This document shows positions 53,627 to 60,861 of a stretch of DNA of 64,000 nucleotides, piece after piece (the first letter of the stretch is position 1; each line of letters opens with the position of its first letter). The notes under the pieces are model-generated. The model had not been told where the DNA came from. It did no database searches and was given only the letters and a program-made list of their open reading frames with translations. The position numbers were made by a program, and so were the translations under genes. This stretch comes from Antarctobacter sediminis (GTDB lineage Bacteria > Pseudomonadota > Alphaproteobacteria > Rhodobacterales > Rhodobacteraceae): assembly GCF_019218285.1 (NCBI RefSeq), contig NZ_JAHUZG010000002.1:434001-498000 (forward strand). Direction: 5' to 3'.

Positions 53627-54793
53627 TCAGTTGATCAAATCGTTCAGGTCGACACCTTCGCCCGCGGGGACGATCTGCCCCCGCAGCCCAGGCGTCAGGC
53701 GCATGGCCCGGCGGATTCCGCATTCCAGCTTGGCGCGGGTCGGGCCGGGGTCGGAATCGCCGTCCATGACGAAGATCAGGCGACGCACCCAGGGCGGCGG
53801 ATAGAACCCGTCCTCGCAGGCCATGTCCGGCAGGCCGGAATACCGTTTGCCCGGGATCTTGCGCATCTTGCCCGCCATGTGGCCCAGGCTGATCCCGGCC
53901 CAATAGGCCACCTCCGGCCCCAGCGCCTCGCGCCAGGCGACGGCGGCGGTCAGCGTGGTTTCGATGCCCTCACCCATGACCAGCGTGTCAAAGCGATCCG
54001 GTGTGATCAGGCGGATCGCGGCACGGCGCTGCGATCCCCGGGTCAGCTTGTTGCGCTGCCGGTCGCCCCGCCAAAAGATCTCGGGCTTGCCCTTCGGCCG
54101 GGACAGGTCGAACCATGTCTGGTGCACACAGGTCAGGCGCCCGTCCGGCCCCTGGATCGCGGCGATCATGGCCGGGCCGCGATGCATGGTCACCAGCTCG
54201 CGGCGCCCATCGACGACCCGTTTCAGCACATAGGCCTGGTCGTGCAGGCAGCGCAGGCACGCGGGTAGATCCGGCAACCGCTCCGGCGTGAGGCCCCGCA
54301 GGGCCAAGTAGTCCCGCACCGGCTGCATCCCCTGCCCCCTGGCCCGGGTCCAGATCCCGCGCGCGCCCTCGATCGCCTTTTCGCGGTGCCGCTCGGCCTC
54401 GGCCGCACGCCTTTCCTCGGCTTTGGCACGCTGCGCACGGCGGCGGTCAAGCTCCTCCTGCGTGACCTTCTCGGGCAGATCGCCGTGCATTTCCCGGACC
54501 GCGTCCATGAACTCCAGCCGCAGGGCCACCATGACCAGGTCGATCGGCCCGGATCCCCGCGCCTCGCAGCCCTTGCGGCAGAAGAACCCGCCGTCCCGCG
54601 TGTTGATGTTGAACCGGTCATGACCGCCGCAGACCGGACAGGGACCGGACAGCCAGCCCGACTTTTCCTCAAGGCCAAGCTGCAACTCCGCCACAACCTC
54701 GCGGATCGGGCGCGCCCGGCAATCCTCGATCGCGGCTTCGACGGCCATGCGCCGTGCCGTTTCAGCCCGCTGGCGATCCTTGGCGGTGGTCAT
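53627..54793 (-). CDS. Toprim primase with CHC2-type zinc finger
   Basis: A 388-residue primase. The N-terminal zinc finger reads CPVCGGHDRFNINTRDGGFF with CRKGC. A DUF7146-like middle follows, and then the Toprim domain (VMGEGIETTLTAA with the catalytic Glu, FVMDGDSDPG with the acidic pair). It should lay primers for phage replication with the SF3 helicase downstream. The start at 54793 overlaps the preceding stop by 4 bp. Confidence 0.88.
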   Translation of the reverse strand: MTTAKDRQRAETARRMAVEAAIEDCRARPIREVVAELQLGLEEKSGWLSGPCPVCGGHDRFNINTRDGGFFCRKGCEARGSGPIDLVMVALRLEFMDAVREMHGDLPEKVTQEELDRRRAQRAKAEERRAAEAERHREKAIEGARGIWTRARGQGMQPVRDYLALRGLTPERLPDLPACLRCLHDQAYVLKRVVDGRRELVTMHRGPAMIAAIQGPDGRLTCVHQTWFDLSRPKGKPEIFWRGDRQRNKLTRGSQRRAAIRLITPDRFDTLVMGEGIETTLTAAVAWREALGPEVAYWAGISLGHMAGKMRKIPGKRYSGLPDMACEDGFYPPPWVRRLIFVMDGDSDPGPTRAKLECGIRRAMRLTPGLRGQIVPAGEGVDLNDLIN

Positions 54794-55119
54794 TCCACGA
54801 CCTCCCCACCCGCCTGCCGCGCGCGCCAAGCCTCCACCCAGTGGCCGGCGGCACCCAGGTAGTAGCGATGCACCTCGACTCGCAGCCGCGCCAGCGCCGC
54901 CGCCTGCGCGTCCATCGCCCTCGCACGGCACAGCGCCTCGGCGCTGGTCAGCATGGCGCTCATCGGTTTGGGGCAATGCCCGCAATCCTCGGCGATAGCT
55001 TGCAATTCCTGCAGCCAGAGCGCCAGATTCTCATCCTGCACCGTGGTCATGCACAAATGCGTGCAGATCGCGCGCAGGGCGTTTTCTGCCTCGGGGCTGG
55101 GCTTGCGAACCTTGATCAT
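54790..55119 (-). CDS. Phage protein of unknown function (109 residues)
   Basis: A helical 109-residue protein (PSPEAENALRAICTHLCMTT, AGHWVEAWRARQAGGEVVE) with four cysteines (ICTHLC, CGHC). It is coupled by 4 bp at both ends within the replication operon. Function is unknown; the CxxxC/CxxC pairs might bind metal. Confidence 0.6.
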   Translation of the reverse strand: MIKVRKPSPEAENALRAICTHLCMTTVQDENLALWLQELQAIAEDCGHCPKPMSAMLTSAEALCRARAMDAQAAALARLRVEVHRYYLGAAGHWVEAWRARQAGGEVVE

Positions 55120-55439
55120 TGCAGATCCCTCCGCCCCTGCCAGTCAAAGAGCAGACCTGCAGCTTCGCCCTGCATCACGCCCTCTGCCTCTCGCGGGCTG
55201 ACTCGGTCCAGCCACCCCTCAAGGAAAGCCTGCAAGGCGGCGCTGGACGCTATTGGATGATCCTCGACCGTGACGAGGAAATCCGCCACCGCGGCGCAGG
55301 CCTCGGGATCCTCGGGCACCTGCCGCAGGACAGTGGCGGCAAAGCCGACCCGGTCGCGCAGGGTGAAACGTCCGGATTTCGCCGCCAGGGCGGCGGCGCT
55401 CACGGCCAGTCCGAAGGCGATGATGGGGTTGCCGCTCAT
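55116..55439 (-). CDS. Phage protein of unknown function (107 residues)
   Basis: A 107-residue protein with a short hydrophobic N-terminus (IIAFGLAVSAAALAAKSGRF) followed by a helical acidic part. It starts at 55439 in 4-bp overlap with the methyltransferase-like gene. No family is recognised. Confidence 0.6.
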   Translation of the reverse strand: MSGNPIIAFGLAVSAAALAAKSGRFTLRDRVGFAATVLRQVPEDPEACAAVADFLVTVEDHPIASSAALQAFLEGWLDRVSPREAEGVMQGEAAGLLFDWQGRRDLQ

Positions 55440-56068
55440 GGATAATCCCCCGGGCGTTCCAGCCGGCGACGGCAGGGCGCGATCCAGTGAAGGCGCGGAT
55501 GATCCCCGACCCGGCTCAAATCCCAGACCAGCCAGCAATAGCTGGTTGCGGAACTGCCTTTCGCAACCAGCTTGCCCCGGTGCATCACGACACGCTCGGT
55601 GAACTGCAGGATGTCCGTGGGCGGTCTCCGCGAGAACAACTCACCGTGCCGGGCCACGCCTTCCAAAAAGGACGTCCGGACCAGCATCGCCACGCCGCGA
55701 AAACTGGTGTCCAGCGCCCGTTCGATGAACTGCTGTGCCAGTCGGAACGGCGGATTGGTGATCGTCCAGGCCGTTCGATCCAAAGGACCGAACAGGTAGT
55801 CCCGCACCGGCAGATGAACGCCGTAATCATGCACGTCGCTTGCCTCGACCGCGTGGAAATACTCCATCAGCGGCCGCACCATGTGGCCCCGATTCGCGGC
55901 GGGCTCGCGCACCACGAAACCGGACGGGCATTCGTCGAAGATCTTCGCACGTTCGGCAATCCACTCGCACAGCGCTCGTGTCGCCCAGGGCGGCGTCGGG
56001 AAATCATCGAGGCTGTTGTGTGGTTCGGATCGCCGCTGCATGACGGCGGATGATCTGTTCTGGCTCAT
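55436..56068 (-). CDS. DNA adenine methyltransferase-like protein
   Basis: A 210-residue protein. FPTPPWATRALCEWI and REPAANRGHMVRPLMEYF resemble SAM-binding motif I. TITNPPFRLAQQFIERALDT contains the NPPF catalytic tetrad of N6-adenine methyltransferases. The target is not evident, as there is no obvious target-recognition domain. It may methylate phage DNA against host restriction or control packaging. No partner endonuclease is adjacent. Confidence 0.75.
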   Translation of the reverse strand: MSQNRSSAVMQRRSEPHNSLDDFPTPPWATRALCEWIAERAKIFDECPSGFVVREPAANRGHMVRPLMEYFHAVEASDVHDYGVHLPVRDYLFGPLDRTAWTITNPPFRLAQQFIERALDTSFRGVAMLVRTSFLEGVARHGELFSRRPPTDILQFTERVVMHRGKLVAKGSSATSYCWLVWDLSRVGDHPRLHWIAPCRRRLERPGDYP

Positions 56069-56283
56069 GCCGCCCCCCCCCGGAAAAAGCGGGGGGCGCG
56101 GGACAGGCGCCCCCCGAAGTCTGACAGGGAGTCAGGTGGCGCGACATGACCCCGCGCGCCGAAGGGATTTGGCGTTTTCGGGGCGATATGAGAAAAACTC
56201 ATAATCCGGGAGAATTTTCCGGAGAACTTTCCGGAGAACTTTCCGCAGCCCTGCGGGATTGGATATCCGGCCAGCCACATCAT
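56065..56283 (-). CDS. Small protein with GKFS repeats
   Basis: A 73-residue frame starting ATG at 56283 inside the stop of the preceding gene and ending in 4-bp overlap with the methyltransferase start. It carries three repeats of GKFS (encoded by 12-bp DNA repeats) before SFSHIAPKTPNPFGARGHVA. Coupling on both sides favours a real gene. The repeat DNA could instead be a regulatory or binding array. Confidence 0.4.
   Translation of the reverse strand: MMWLAGYPIPQGCGKFSGKFSGKFSRIMSFSHIAPKTPNPFGARGHVAPPDSLSDFGGRLSRAPRFFRGGAA
56216..56245. repeat. 12-bp tandem repeat TTTCCGGAGAAC
   Basis: Two full copies (56216-56227, 56228-56239) and a partial third (TTTCCG, 56240-56245). The unit contains TCCGGA, also seen in CTCCGGAGAA text near 56540-56565 in the preceding gene. 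It is either an iteron-like site or a coding repeat (GKFS). Confidence 0.6.
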
Positions 56284-56762
56284 TCCGCAGCCCACCGACC
56301 GGCCTTAGGCAACATGTGATCCTGGAACCCGCCCGGAAAGGACATCTGCGCAAAAAGCGCCTTGTCCACGGTCGGGCGCCCGACACCATTCCACCAGTTG
56401 CGTCCAGTCTTGCCGTCGACATCGAAGAAGGCCGAAACCGCCTGCGCGCCGGAGAAATGTGCATGTAGAAAGGACATCCAGCGCGCCGGTGTCTGGTCGC
56501 GGAACTGGCGCAGGATCGACTCGCGCGACCCGGAGTTTTCTCCGGAGAAGTCTCCGGATGACGGCGGCCCGCTTTCCTGTCCATGCTGAGGGTATGAAAC
56601 AGACACCCCCGACTCATTGGCCCGCTGTTCCGCCAGAGGCACCGCGTGGCGCAGATGATCCGCTTTCAGGCGAGCGCCATAGCCCCGCTCGTCAAAAGGC
56701 GCCGTGCTATTGGCATAGACGACAACAACCGGCGCATTTGGGAACTCGGAAGGACGAGTCAT
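56280..56762 (-). CDS. Phage protein of unknown function, possible regulator
   Basis: A 160-residue protein. The N-terminal half is low complexity (SGVSVSYPQHGQESGPPSSG). The C-terminal half (ARWMSFLHAHFSGAQAVSAF, TGRNWWNGVGRPTVDKALFA) could be a DNA-binding winged helix. It is divergent from the lipoprotein gene at 56846 and begins the leftward replication operon, so it may be an early regulator. Confidence 0.55.
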   Translation of the reverse strand: MTRPSEFPNAPVVVVYANSTAPFDERGYGARLKADHLRHAVPLAEQRANESGVSVSYPQHGQESGPPSSGDFSGENSGSRESILRQFRDQTPARWMSFLHAHFSGAQAVSAFFDVDGKTGRNWWNGVGRPTVDKALFAQMSFPGGFQDHMLPKAGRWAAE

Positions 56763-56845
56763 GAAACACCCCCACTCAACATTGACCGGGTTACGGCGCT
56801 GTGATCGTGTGCAAGCACGAATTGTACGAATGAAAAGGATTCCCG

Positions 56846-57208
56846 ATGTTCGCCCGAATTGCAGGCGCCGCCATTCTCGCCCTCAGCCTGACCGCATGTG
56901 TCCCCTCGACTGTCGTTTCGAAAACGCCGATTACCGGCAAGCAGTTGACGACAATTCAGGACACGGTTGCCGAAAAGCTCAAAGACCCACGATCGGCGCA
57001 ATTCAGGGACGTGTTTCAAATCGTCCGGCGCTACGAAAATGGAAAGATGGAGACCTACGTCTGCGGCGAGGTGAACGGGAAAAACAGCTTCGGCGGATAC
57101 GTCGGCTTCACCTACTTCAAGGGCCACTTCGTCGGCAAATCCTTCCGGGTGGACGACATAGCAACGCCCGACTCCAACTGGCTGCTGGAAATGCACTGCC
57201 CCGTCTGA
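56846..57208 (+). CDS. Prophage lipoprotein
   Basis: A 120-residue protein with signal and lipobox (ILALSLTACV). The mature part (ITGKQLTTIQDTVAEKLKDP, RSAQFRDVFQIVRRYENGKM, YVCGEVNGKNSFGGYVGF) is of a type often found in phage and host alphaproteobacterial genomes. It is on the opposite strand to the replication operon, typical of a gene expressed in the lysogen. It may alter the envelope or block superinfection; this is not shown. Confidence 0.65.
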   Translation: MFARIAGAAILALSLTACVPSTVVSKTPITGKQLTTIQDTVAEKLKDPRSAQFRDVFQIVRRYENGKMETYVCGEVNGKNSFGGYVGFTYFKGHFVGKSFRVDDIATPDSNWLLEMHCPV

Positions 57209-57289
57209 TTGACGATCCGACCAGCGGGCGCGCCGGGCGGCAACCCGGACGCGCCCAACCACATGACGCAAAGTTAAAGGACACGTCAC

Positions 57290-57616
57290 ATGGAAACCGA
57301 CGACAACCATTCAGAGGCCCCCACGATTTCGGTCAACGGCACCAGCCACCCGATCCTTTGCGGCCTCTGCCGCGCGCCGATAGCCTTCCGCGGAGAACCG
57401 GATGCGGACAGCGGCGATGTCGGTTGCGCAGCCTGCGACAACTGGGCGGACGTCCAGGAGGCTGCCGAGGTGGTCAAGCAATACGTCGTGGACGAAGGGC
57501 AGATGGCCCTCAACCGGGCCTTGCGGGACACCGCCCGCCGCAGCGAGCTCATGACATTCGAAGGCAAGACCCAAAGCCAGCAGACGCACGCCTTCATCAT
57601 CGACCTTCAAATCTGA
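57290..57616 (+). CDS. Phage protein with CxxC pairs
   Basis: A 108-residue protein with two CxxC pairs (LCGLCRAPIAF and VGCAACDNWAD) that could bind a structural zinc. A helical C-terminus follows (VDEGQMALNRALRDTARRSE). It lies 81 bp after the lipoprotein gene on the same strand. Function is unknown. Confidence 0.6.
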   Translation: METDDNHSEAPTISVNGTSHPILCGLCRAPIAFRGEPDADSGDVGCAACDNWADVQEAAEVVKQYVVDEGQMALNRALRDTARRSELMTFEGKTQSQQTHAFIIDLQI

Positions 57617-57675
57617 CACCCAGGCATCAGAGACCGCGGCCCGCTCCCGAACGATTTGAGGTCCTGACCGCGCCA

Positions 57676-57879
57676 TCATGCGGCGTCCTCCGTCTTCGGC
57701 GGGTTGTCAGCCATGTAAGCACGCAGCCGGTCCACGCGGGCCATGGTTGGGCTGGATCGGCCCGCCTTCCACGACTCCCATTCGCGCCCACCCGCGTCGA
57801 TGGCCGCACGCAACACAGCCTGCGGCGTACGCTCAACAGCGCGCGCATAGGCCTCGATCTCTGAGATGAGCTGTTCCAT
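57676..57879 (-). CDS. Cro-like helix-turn-helix regulator
   Basis: A 67-residue protein starting at 57879 (MEQLISEIEAYARAVERTPQ). A compact helix-turn-helix follows (AVLRAAIDAGGREWESWKAG, RSSPTMARVDRLRAYM). It is divergent from the CI repressor with three operator palindromes between them, the classic Cro position. Its promoter would be TTGACG-N17-CATTTT on the minus strand with operator 1 in the spacer. Confidence 0.72.
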   Translation of the reverse strand: MEQLISEIEAYARAVERTPQAVLRAAIDAGGREWESWKAGRSSPTMARVDRLRAYMADNPPKTEDAA

Positions 57880-57891
57880 GCTGGCAAAATG

Positions 57892-57949
57892 GGGATATTT
57901 CCCGATTTCGTCAACGGGAAATTTCCCGGTGGAAGCTGGGAAGCTTCCC
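57892..57949. promoter_or_regulatory. cro-cI operators O1-O3 (12-bp palindromes)
   Basis: O1 GGGATATTTCCC (57892-57903), O2 GGGAAATTTCCC (57916-57927) and O3 GGGAAGCTTCCC (57938-57949), spaced 24 and 22 bp centre to centre. O2 and O3 are perfect palindromes. They lie between the divergent cro and cI starts and fit a three-site right operator. Confidence 0.82.
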
Positions 57950-57964
57950 CGGCACTTTAGTTGC

Positions 57965-58606
57965 ATGGAGCGCTCAGAGAAATTCCTTGTCGGTTTGAAG
58001 GCAGTTATGTCTTCCAGAGGGCTGAAAGACGCTCCACTCGCTGAGCGCGCCGGGTTGGGTACATCCTTCATTCGCGACCTGTATCGAAAGAAGGCCGCGT
58101 CCCCGAAACTTGAAAACGCTCTGCGGATTGCTGATGCTCTCGACCTCACCGTCGAAGAGATCATTGCAGCAGCAGACGGACTATCTGCCGCCAATTCAAT
58201 CACCATCGCGGGCAAGGTTGGCGCTGGGGCGCGGGTTCCGGTATTCGATGCCTATGAGAAAGGCGCAGGCCCCCAGGTCGAGGCACCGCCGGGCCTACCC
58301 CCTTCCGGCGTCGTAGCGGTTGAGATCCAAGGCGACAGCATGGAACCCGTTTTTAGCGCGGGAGACCTGCTGTTCTACAGCCGCAACAGCCACGACGGCG
58401 TACCCGTTGAAGTCATCGGGAAACGCTGCGTCTGCGAGGACACGGAGGGCATGGGCTGGGTGAAACTGGTCCGCTTGGGCCGCGACGAGGGCACATTCGA
58501 CCTCCACAGCTTCAACGACGCCAGCCCAACCATGTACGGTGTCCGGTTGAAATGGGCCGCACCCGTGCGCCTGCACTGGCCGGCGGACCTGGTGAAGAAG
58601 CTGTGA
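57965..58606 (+). CDS. CI-like repressor with S24 peptidase domain
   Basis: A 213-residue lysogeny repressor. The N-terminal helix-turn-helix is LKDAPLAERAGLGTSFIRDL. A linker with IAGKVGAGARVPV includes a candidate Ala-Gly cleavage site. The LexA/S24 domain has catalytic Ser in EIQGDSMEPVF and Lys in VEVIGKRCVCEDT. The start at 57965 has no ribosome-binding site, as often with leaderless cI mRNA. Self-cleavage upon RecA activation would induce the phage, and the protein probably binds the GGGAWRYTTCCC operators. Confidence 0.9.
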   Translation: MERSEKFLVGLKAVMSSRGLKDAPLAERAGLGTSFIRDLYRKKAASPKLENALRIADALDLTVEEIIAAADGLSAANSITIAGKVGAGARVPVFDAYEKGAGPQVEAPPGLPPSGVVAVEIQGDSMEPVFSAGDLLFYSRNSHDGVPVEVIGKRCVCEDTEGMGWVKLVRLGRDEGTFDLHSFNDASPTMYGVRLKWAAPVRLHWPADLVKKL

Positions 58607-59115
58607 TTTCAGCTTGGCTGGAGGTCGCGGTTCAGGCCACCACGATTGTGACTTCGGTCGCGGCCATCGCCATATCAATTCTCGCCTATCGTCGCTCGGC
58701 AGCCCCAAAGACACCGTCGGCGTGGACGACCTTTGTGGGGGCCGGCGAGCAAGGCTGCACGGTAACCGTGCACATCAGGAACGACTTGAGGTCAACCGTA
58801 CGCCTGCAAGAGATCGAAGGCAGAGGGACAGAGATATCATGGCCCCCAAAAGCCGTATACACCGAGAAACGCTTTCCGCCCAAACTGTCGCATCATGAAC
58901 CGCCGCACTGGTCGAGACGCTTATCGCGATCAGAAGAACTCGCCCCCGGCGCCGAGGCCGCCATTAATATCTGCTTGTCGCGCAAGGCGATGAGCTCTCG
59001 GACCAACGTATCCATCCGCCTCTGGGTCCAGACCAGCTCTCGGACGATGAAAAGAAGGGCGATTACCGTCCCGATTATCGTGCCCACCAACACCTCCAGC
59101 ATCACATCCTCCTGA
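58603..59115 (+). CDS. Membrane-anchored protein co-expressed with CI
   Basis: A 170-residue protein beginning with GTG at 58603 in 4-bp overlap (GTGA) with the cI stop. One N-terminal membrane helix (VTSVAAIAISILAYRRSAAP) is followed by a beta-rich domain (TVTVHIRNDLRSTVRLQEIE, TNVSIRLWVQTSSRTMKRRA). Coupling to the repressor means it is made in the lysogen. A superinfection-exclusion or defence role is plausible but not shown by sequence. Confidence 0.6.
   Translation: MISAWLEVAVQATTIVTSVAAIAISILAYRRSAAPKTPSAWTTFVGAGEQGCTVTVHIRNDLRSTVRLQEIEGRGTEISWPPKAVYTEKRFPPKLSHHEPPHWSRRLSRSEELAPGAEAAINICLSRKAMSSRTNVSIRLWVQTSSRTMKRRAITVPIIVPTNTSSITSS
58893..59102 (-). CDS. Alternative small membrane gene on the opposite strand
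   Basis: Opposite the 3' end of the CI-coupled gene, an ATG at 59102 preceded by AGGAGG opens a 69-residue frame. It has one membrane helix (LVGTIIGTVIALLFIVRELV) and a helical tail (RRMDTLVRELIALRDKQILM). Size and layout resemble the small membrane protein at 31386. The two overlapping frames cannot both be judged from sequence alone. Confidence 0.35.
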   Translation of the reverse strand: MLEVLVGTIIGTVIALLFIVRELVWTQRRMDTLVRELIALRDKQILMAASAPGASSSDRDKRLDQCGGS

Positions 59116-59193
59116 TCTTGGTTCGCCCAACTTAAACACAGGCATCCAGTGTTGCGCACACCCCGGGACCACCGAACGGTCACTTAACTTTTC

Positions 59194-59226
59194 AAAAACC
59201 CCGCCATCGCGCGGGGCTTTTCTTTA
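59194..59226 (+). terminator. Terminator after the CI operon
   Basis: CCCCGC (59199-59204) / GCGGGG (59211-59216) with loop CATCGC, followed by CTTTTCTTTA and preceded by five A. It can act on both strands. Confidence 0.75.
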
Positions 59227-59289
59227 TTCACGGCCCGGGCCGTGACGGCCCGTCTCTAGCACGCTACACCCGCCCGCGCCATCGTTTTC

Positions 59290-59338
59290 GGGATATTTCC
59301 CCATTATCAATTGACTTCGGGAAGTTTCCCCATATTCT
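59290..59338 (+). promoter_or_regulatory. Operators O4-O5 overlapping the integrase-operon promoter
   Basis: O4 GGGATATTTCCC (59290-59301) and O5 GGGAAGTTTCCC (59319-59330) match O1-O3. A promoter TTGACT (59311-59316)-N16-TATTCT (59333-59338) reads rightwards, with O5 inside its spacer, so binding should block it. This looks like the second operator region of the CI system. Confidence 0.78.
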
Positions 59339-59364
59339 GGCCACCATCAACCGATGGAGGCACC

Positions 59365-59619
59365 ATGCTCATCCCAACCGATCCCATGATCCCGGCCCAG
59401 GCCTATTGCGGCCTGCCCGTTCGGATCGAACACCCCGACCCCGCCGAAGTCTTCGCTGACTGGTTCCATTTCTGCGCCAGCGGCTTCGACCTGCGTGACA
59501 TGCGCCCGCGTGCGGATTTCGACGGCGGGGCGATGGGCCTTCCCCGGATCCGAAACGGCTTCACCGCGCAATGGTGCCCCCGCCTGCGCTGCGCCGTCGC
59601 CGACCAGTTTCGCCACTGA
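59365..59619 (+). CDS. First gene of the rightward operon, unknown function
   Basis: An 84-residue protein (PTDPMIPAQAYCGLPVRIEH, FADWFHFCASGFDLRDMRPR). GGAGG precedes the ATG at 59365. It has three scattered cysteines and no recognised fold. As the first gene under the CI-controlled promoter it is probably expressed early after induction. Confidence 0.6.
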   Translation: MLIPTDPMIPAQAYCGLPVRIEHPDPAEVFADWFHFCASGFDLRDMRPRADFDGGAMGLPRIRNGFTAQWCPRLRCAVADQFRH

Positions 59620-59641
59620 CCCAGTCAAAGGGAGGCCCACC

Positions 59642-59983
59642 ATGCCCACCACTCACGGACCCGCGCCGGGCCTTCCGCCAGCGCCAGCGCTCGATCGCAA
59701 CCGCATCGCGGCGGCGGTCGAGCTGCTGGCCCAGGTCAGCCCCGAGGCGCGGCTGCTGCAGCTCCGCAACCTCTGCGTCAACAATGGCCTCTGGTGTGTT
59801 CCCGAGGACGCCCGCGACTACCGCCCGGTCCTGTTCGAAGTGCAGCTTTTCGGCGTTCCGGCGGTGGCCGAGACGCCCGGCGAACTGCCCGCCAACTGGA
59901 TCCGCGCCGCCCGCCGCATTCTGGAGGGCGCACCCGCCGCGCCCGCCGCCGCCCACCCCATTCAATCGGAGAAGTTATCATGA
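59642..59983 (+). CDS. Phage early protein, unknown function (113 residues)
   Basis: GGGAGG lies upstream of the ATG at 59642. The protein is Pro/Ala-rich at both ends with a helical core (AAAVELLAQVSPEARLLQLR, YRPVLFEVQLFGVPAVAETP). It is followed in 4-bp overlap by the next gene. No family is recognised. Confidence 0.6.
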   Translation: MPTTHGPAPGLPPAPALDRNRIAAAVELLAQVSPEARLLQLRNLCVNNGLWCVPEDARDYRPVLFEVQLFGVPAVAETPGELPANWIRAARRILEGAPAAPAAAHPIQSEKLS

Positions 59984-60288
59984 CCCGCATCCCTCGCGAT
60001 TTCACCGGCGATCTGATCGTGCCGCCCTCAGGCCAGGTCCATCCCGTCGCTGCCATCGACGCATGGCTGCGCCTGAAAGAACGCCAGCGGCTGGAGGACG
60101 GCAGCAGCGCGGCCATCCCCCCGCACCGCCTCGCGCGCCTTCTGGGCCAGCCAGATCCCGTTGACGAGATCGACGCTGCCCGCATCCGCGCCCTGCCCGC
60201 AACCCGCGCCGCGATCGCCACGCTGGACGCCCGCGCCGGCTCGCGCGAAATCGCGACCCATATCTACGGCCCGGAGGGCGCAGCATGA
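59980..60288 (+). CDS. Phage early protein, unknown function (102 residues)
   Basis: A helical 102-residue protein (AIDAWLRLKERQRLEDGSSA, PDPVDEIDAARIRALPATRA). It is coupled by 4-bp overlaps to both neighbours. No motif is recognised. Confidence 0.58.
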   Translation: MTRIPRDFTGDLIVPPSGQVHPVAAIDAWLRLKERQRLEDGSSAAIPPHRLARLLGQPDPVDEIDAARIRALPATRAAIATLDARAGSREIATHIYGPEGAA

Positions 60289-60482
60289 TCCACCCGGCCA
60301 TTAACGCGCTGTTGTCCGGGCTTGTGACGGTCTTTCTGCCCGCCGCCCTCGCCGCGACCTTCATCCTCGCCGCCCACTGGCACCACCTGCCCAACGGCTG
60401 GCGGCTAGTCGGCGGGTGCGCAGCCTTCTGGCTCTGGACCGTGGTCATGGTCATCGCCATCGTCAATTGGGGGACCGCATGA
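60285..60482 (+). CDS. Small two-helix membrane protein
   Basis: A 65-residue protein with two membrane helices (LLSGLVTVFLPAALAATFIL and FWLWTVVMVIAIVNWGTA). It is coupled to both neighbours by 4-bp overlaps. Such proteins in early phage operons can affect host membranes; the role here is unknown. Confidence 0.6.
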   Translation: MIHPAINALLSGLVTVFLPAALAATFILAAHWHHLPNGWRLVGGCAAFWLWTVVMVIAIVNWGTA

Positions 60483-60670
60483 ACGCCTCCCTGACCCGCG
60501 AAGATGCGGACCCGCTCTGGTACGCCCGCACCGTCCTCGCCGACATCGCAGCCCAGGACGGTGCCGTCGTGATCGAAGCCTGCCGCACGATCGAAACACA
60601 CAGCGCCGATCCAAGCGAGTGCCGCGACGCACGGGATCTGCGACACCGGCTTGAAGGCGAGACCGCTTGA
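60479..60670 (+). CDS. Small phage protein (63 residues)
   Basis: A 63-residue soluble, acidic protein (MNASLTREDADPLWYARTVL) starting at 60479 inside the previous stop. No family is recognised. It overlaps the next gene start by 4 bp. Confidence 0.52.
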   Translation: MNASLTREDADPLWYARTVLADIAAQDGAVVIEACRTIETHSADPSECRDARDLRHRLEGETA

Positions 60671-60861
60671 CCGCCCCCCGCCCGCTCACTGAAAAGGCAC
60701 TTCGTGAGGCCGCTCAGGTCGCGGTCGATACCGGCTGCCCTATTGTGATCGAGAGCGGCGGGCGGGTTTACAAGGTCATGCCACCGGGCGCATCCTATCC
60801 GATCACGGTAGAGGAAAAGGATCAGGCGGAGTGCGACGCAGCGTTCGGGGTGTCAGATTGA
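60667..60861 (+). CDS. Small protein before the integrase, possible excisionase slot
   Basis: A 64-residue protein from a TTG at 60667 (LTEKALREAAQVAVDTGCPI, RVYKVMPPGASYPITVEEKD). It overlaps the integrase start. The position is where an excisionase often lies, but I see no clear winged-helix motif, so the role is open. Confidence 0.5.
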   Translation: MTAPRPLTEKALREAAQVAVDTGCPIVIESGGRVYKVMPPGASYPITVEEKDQAECDAAFGVSD

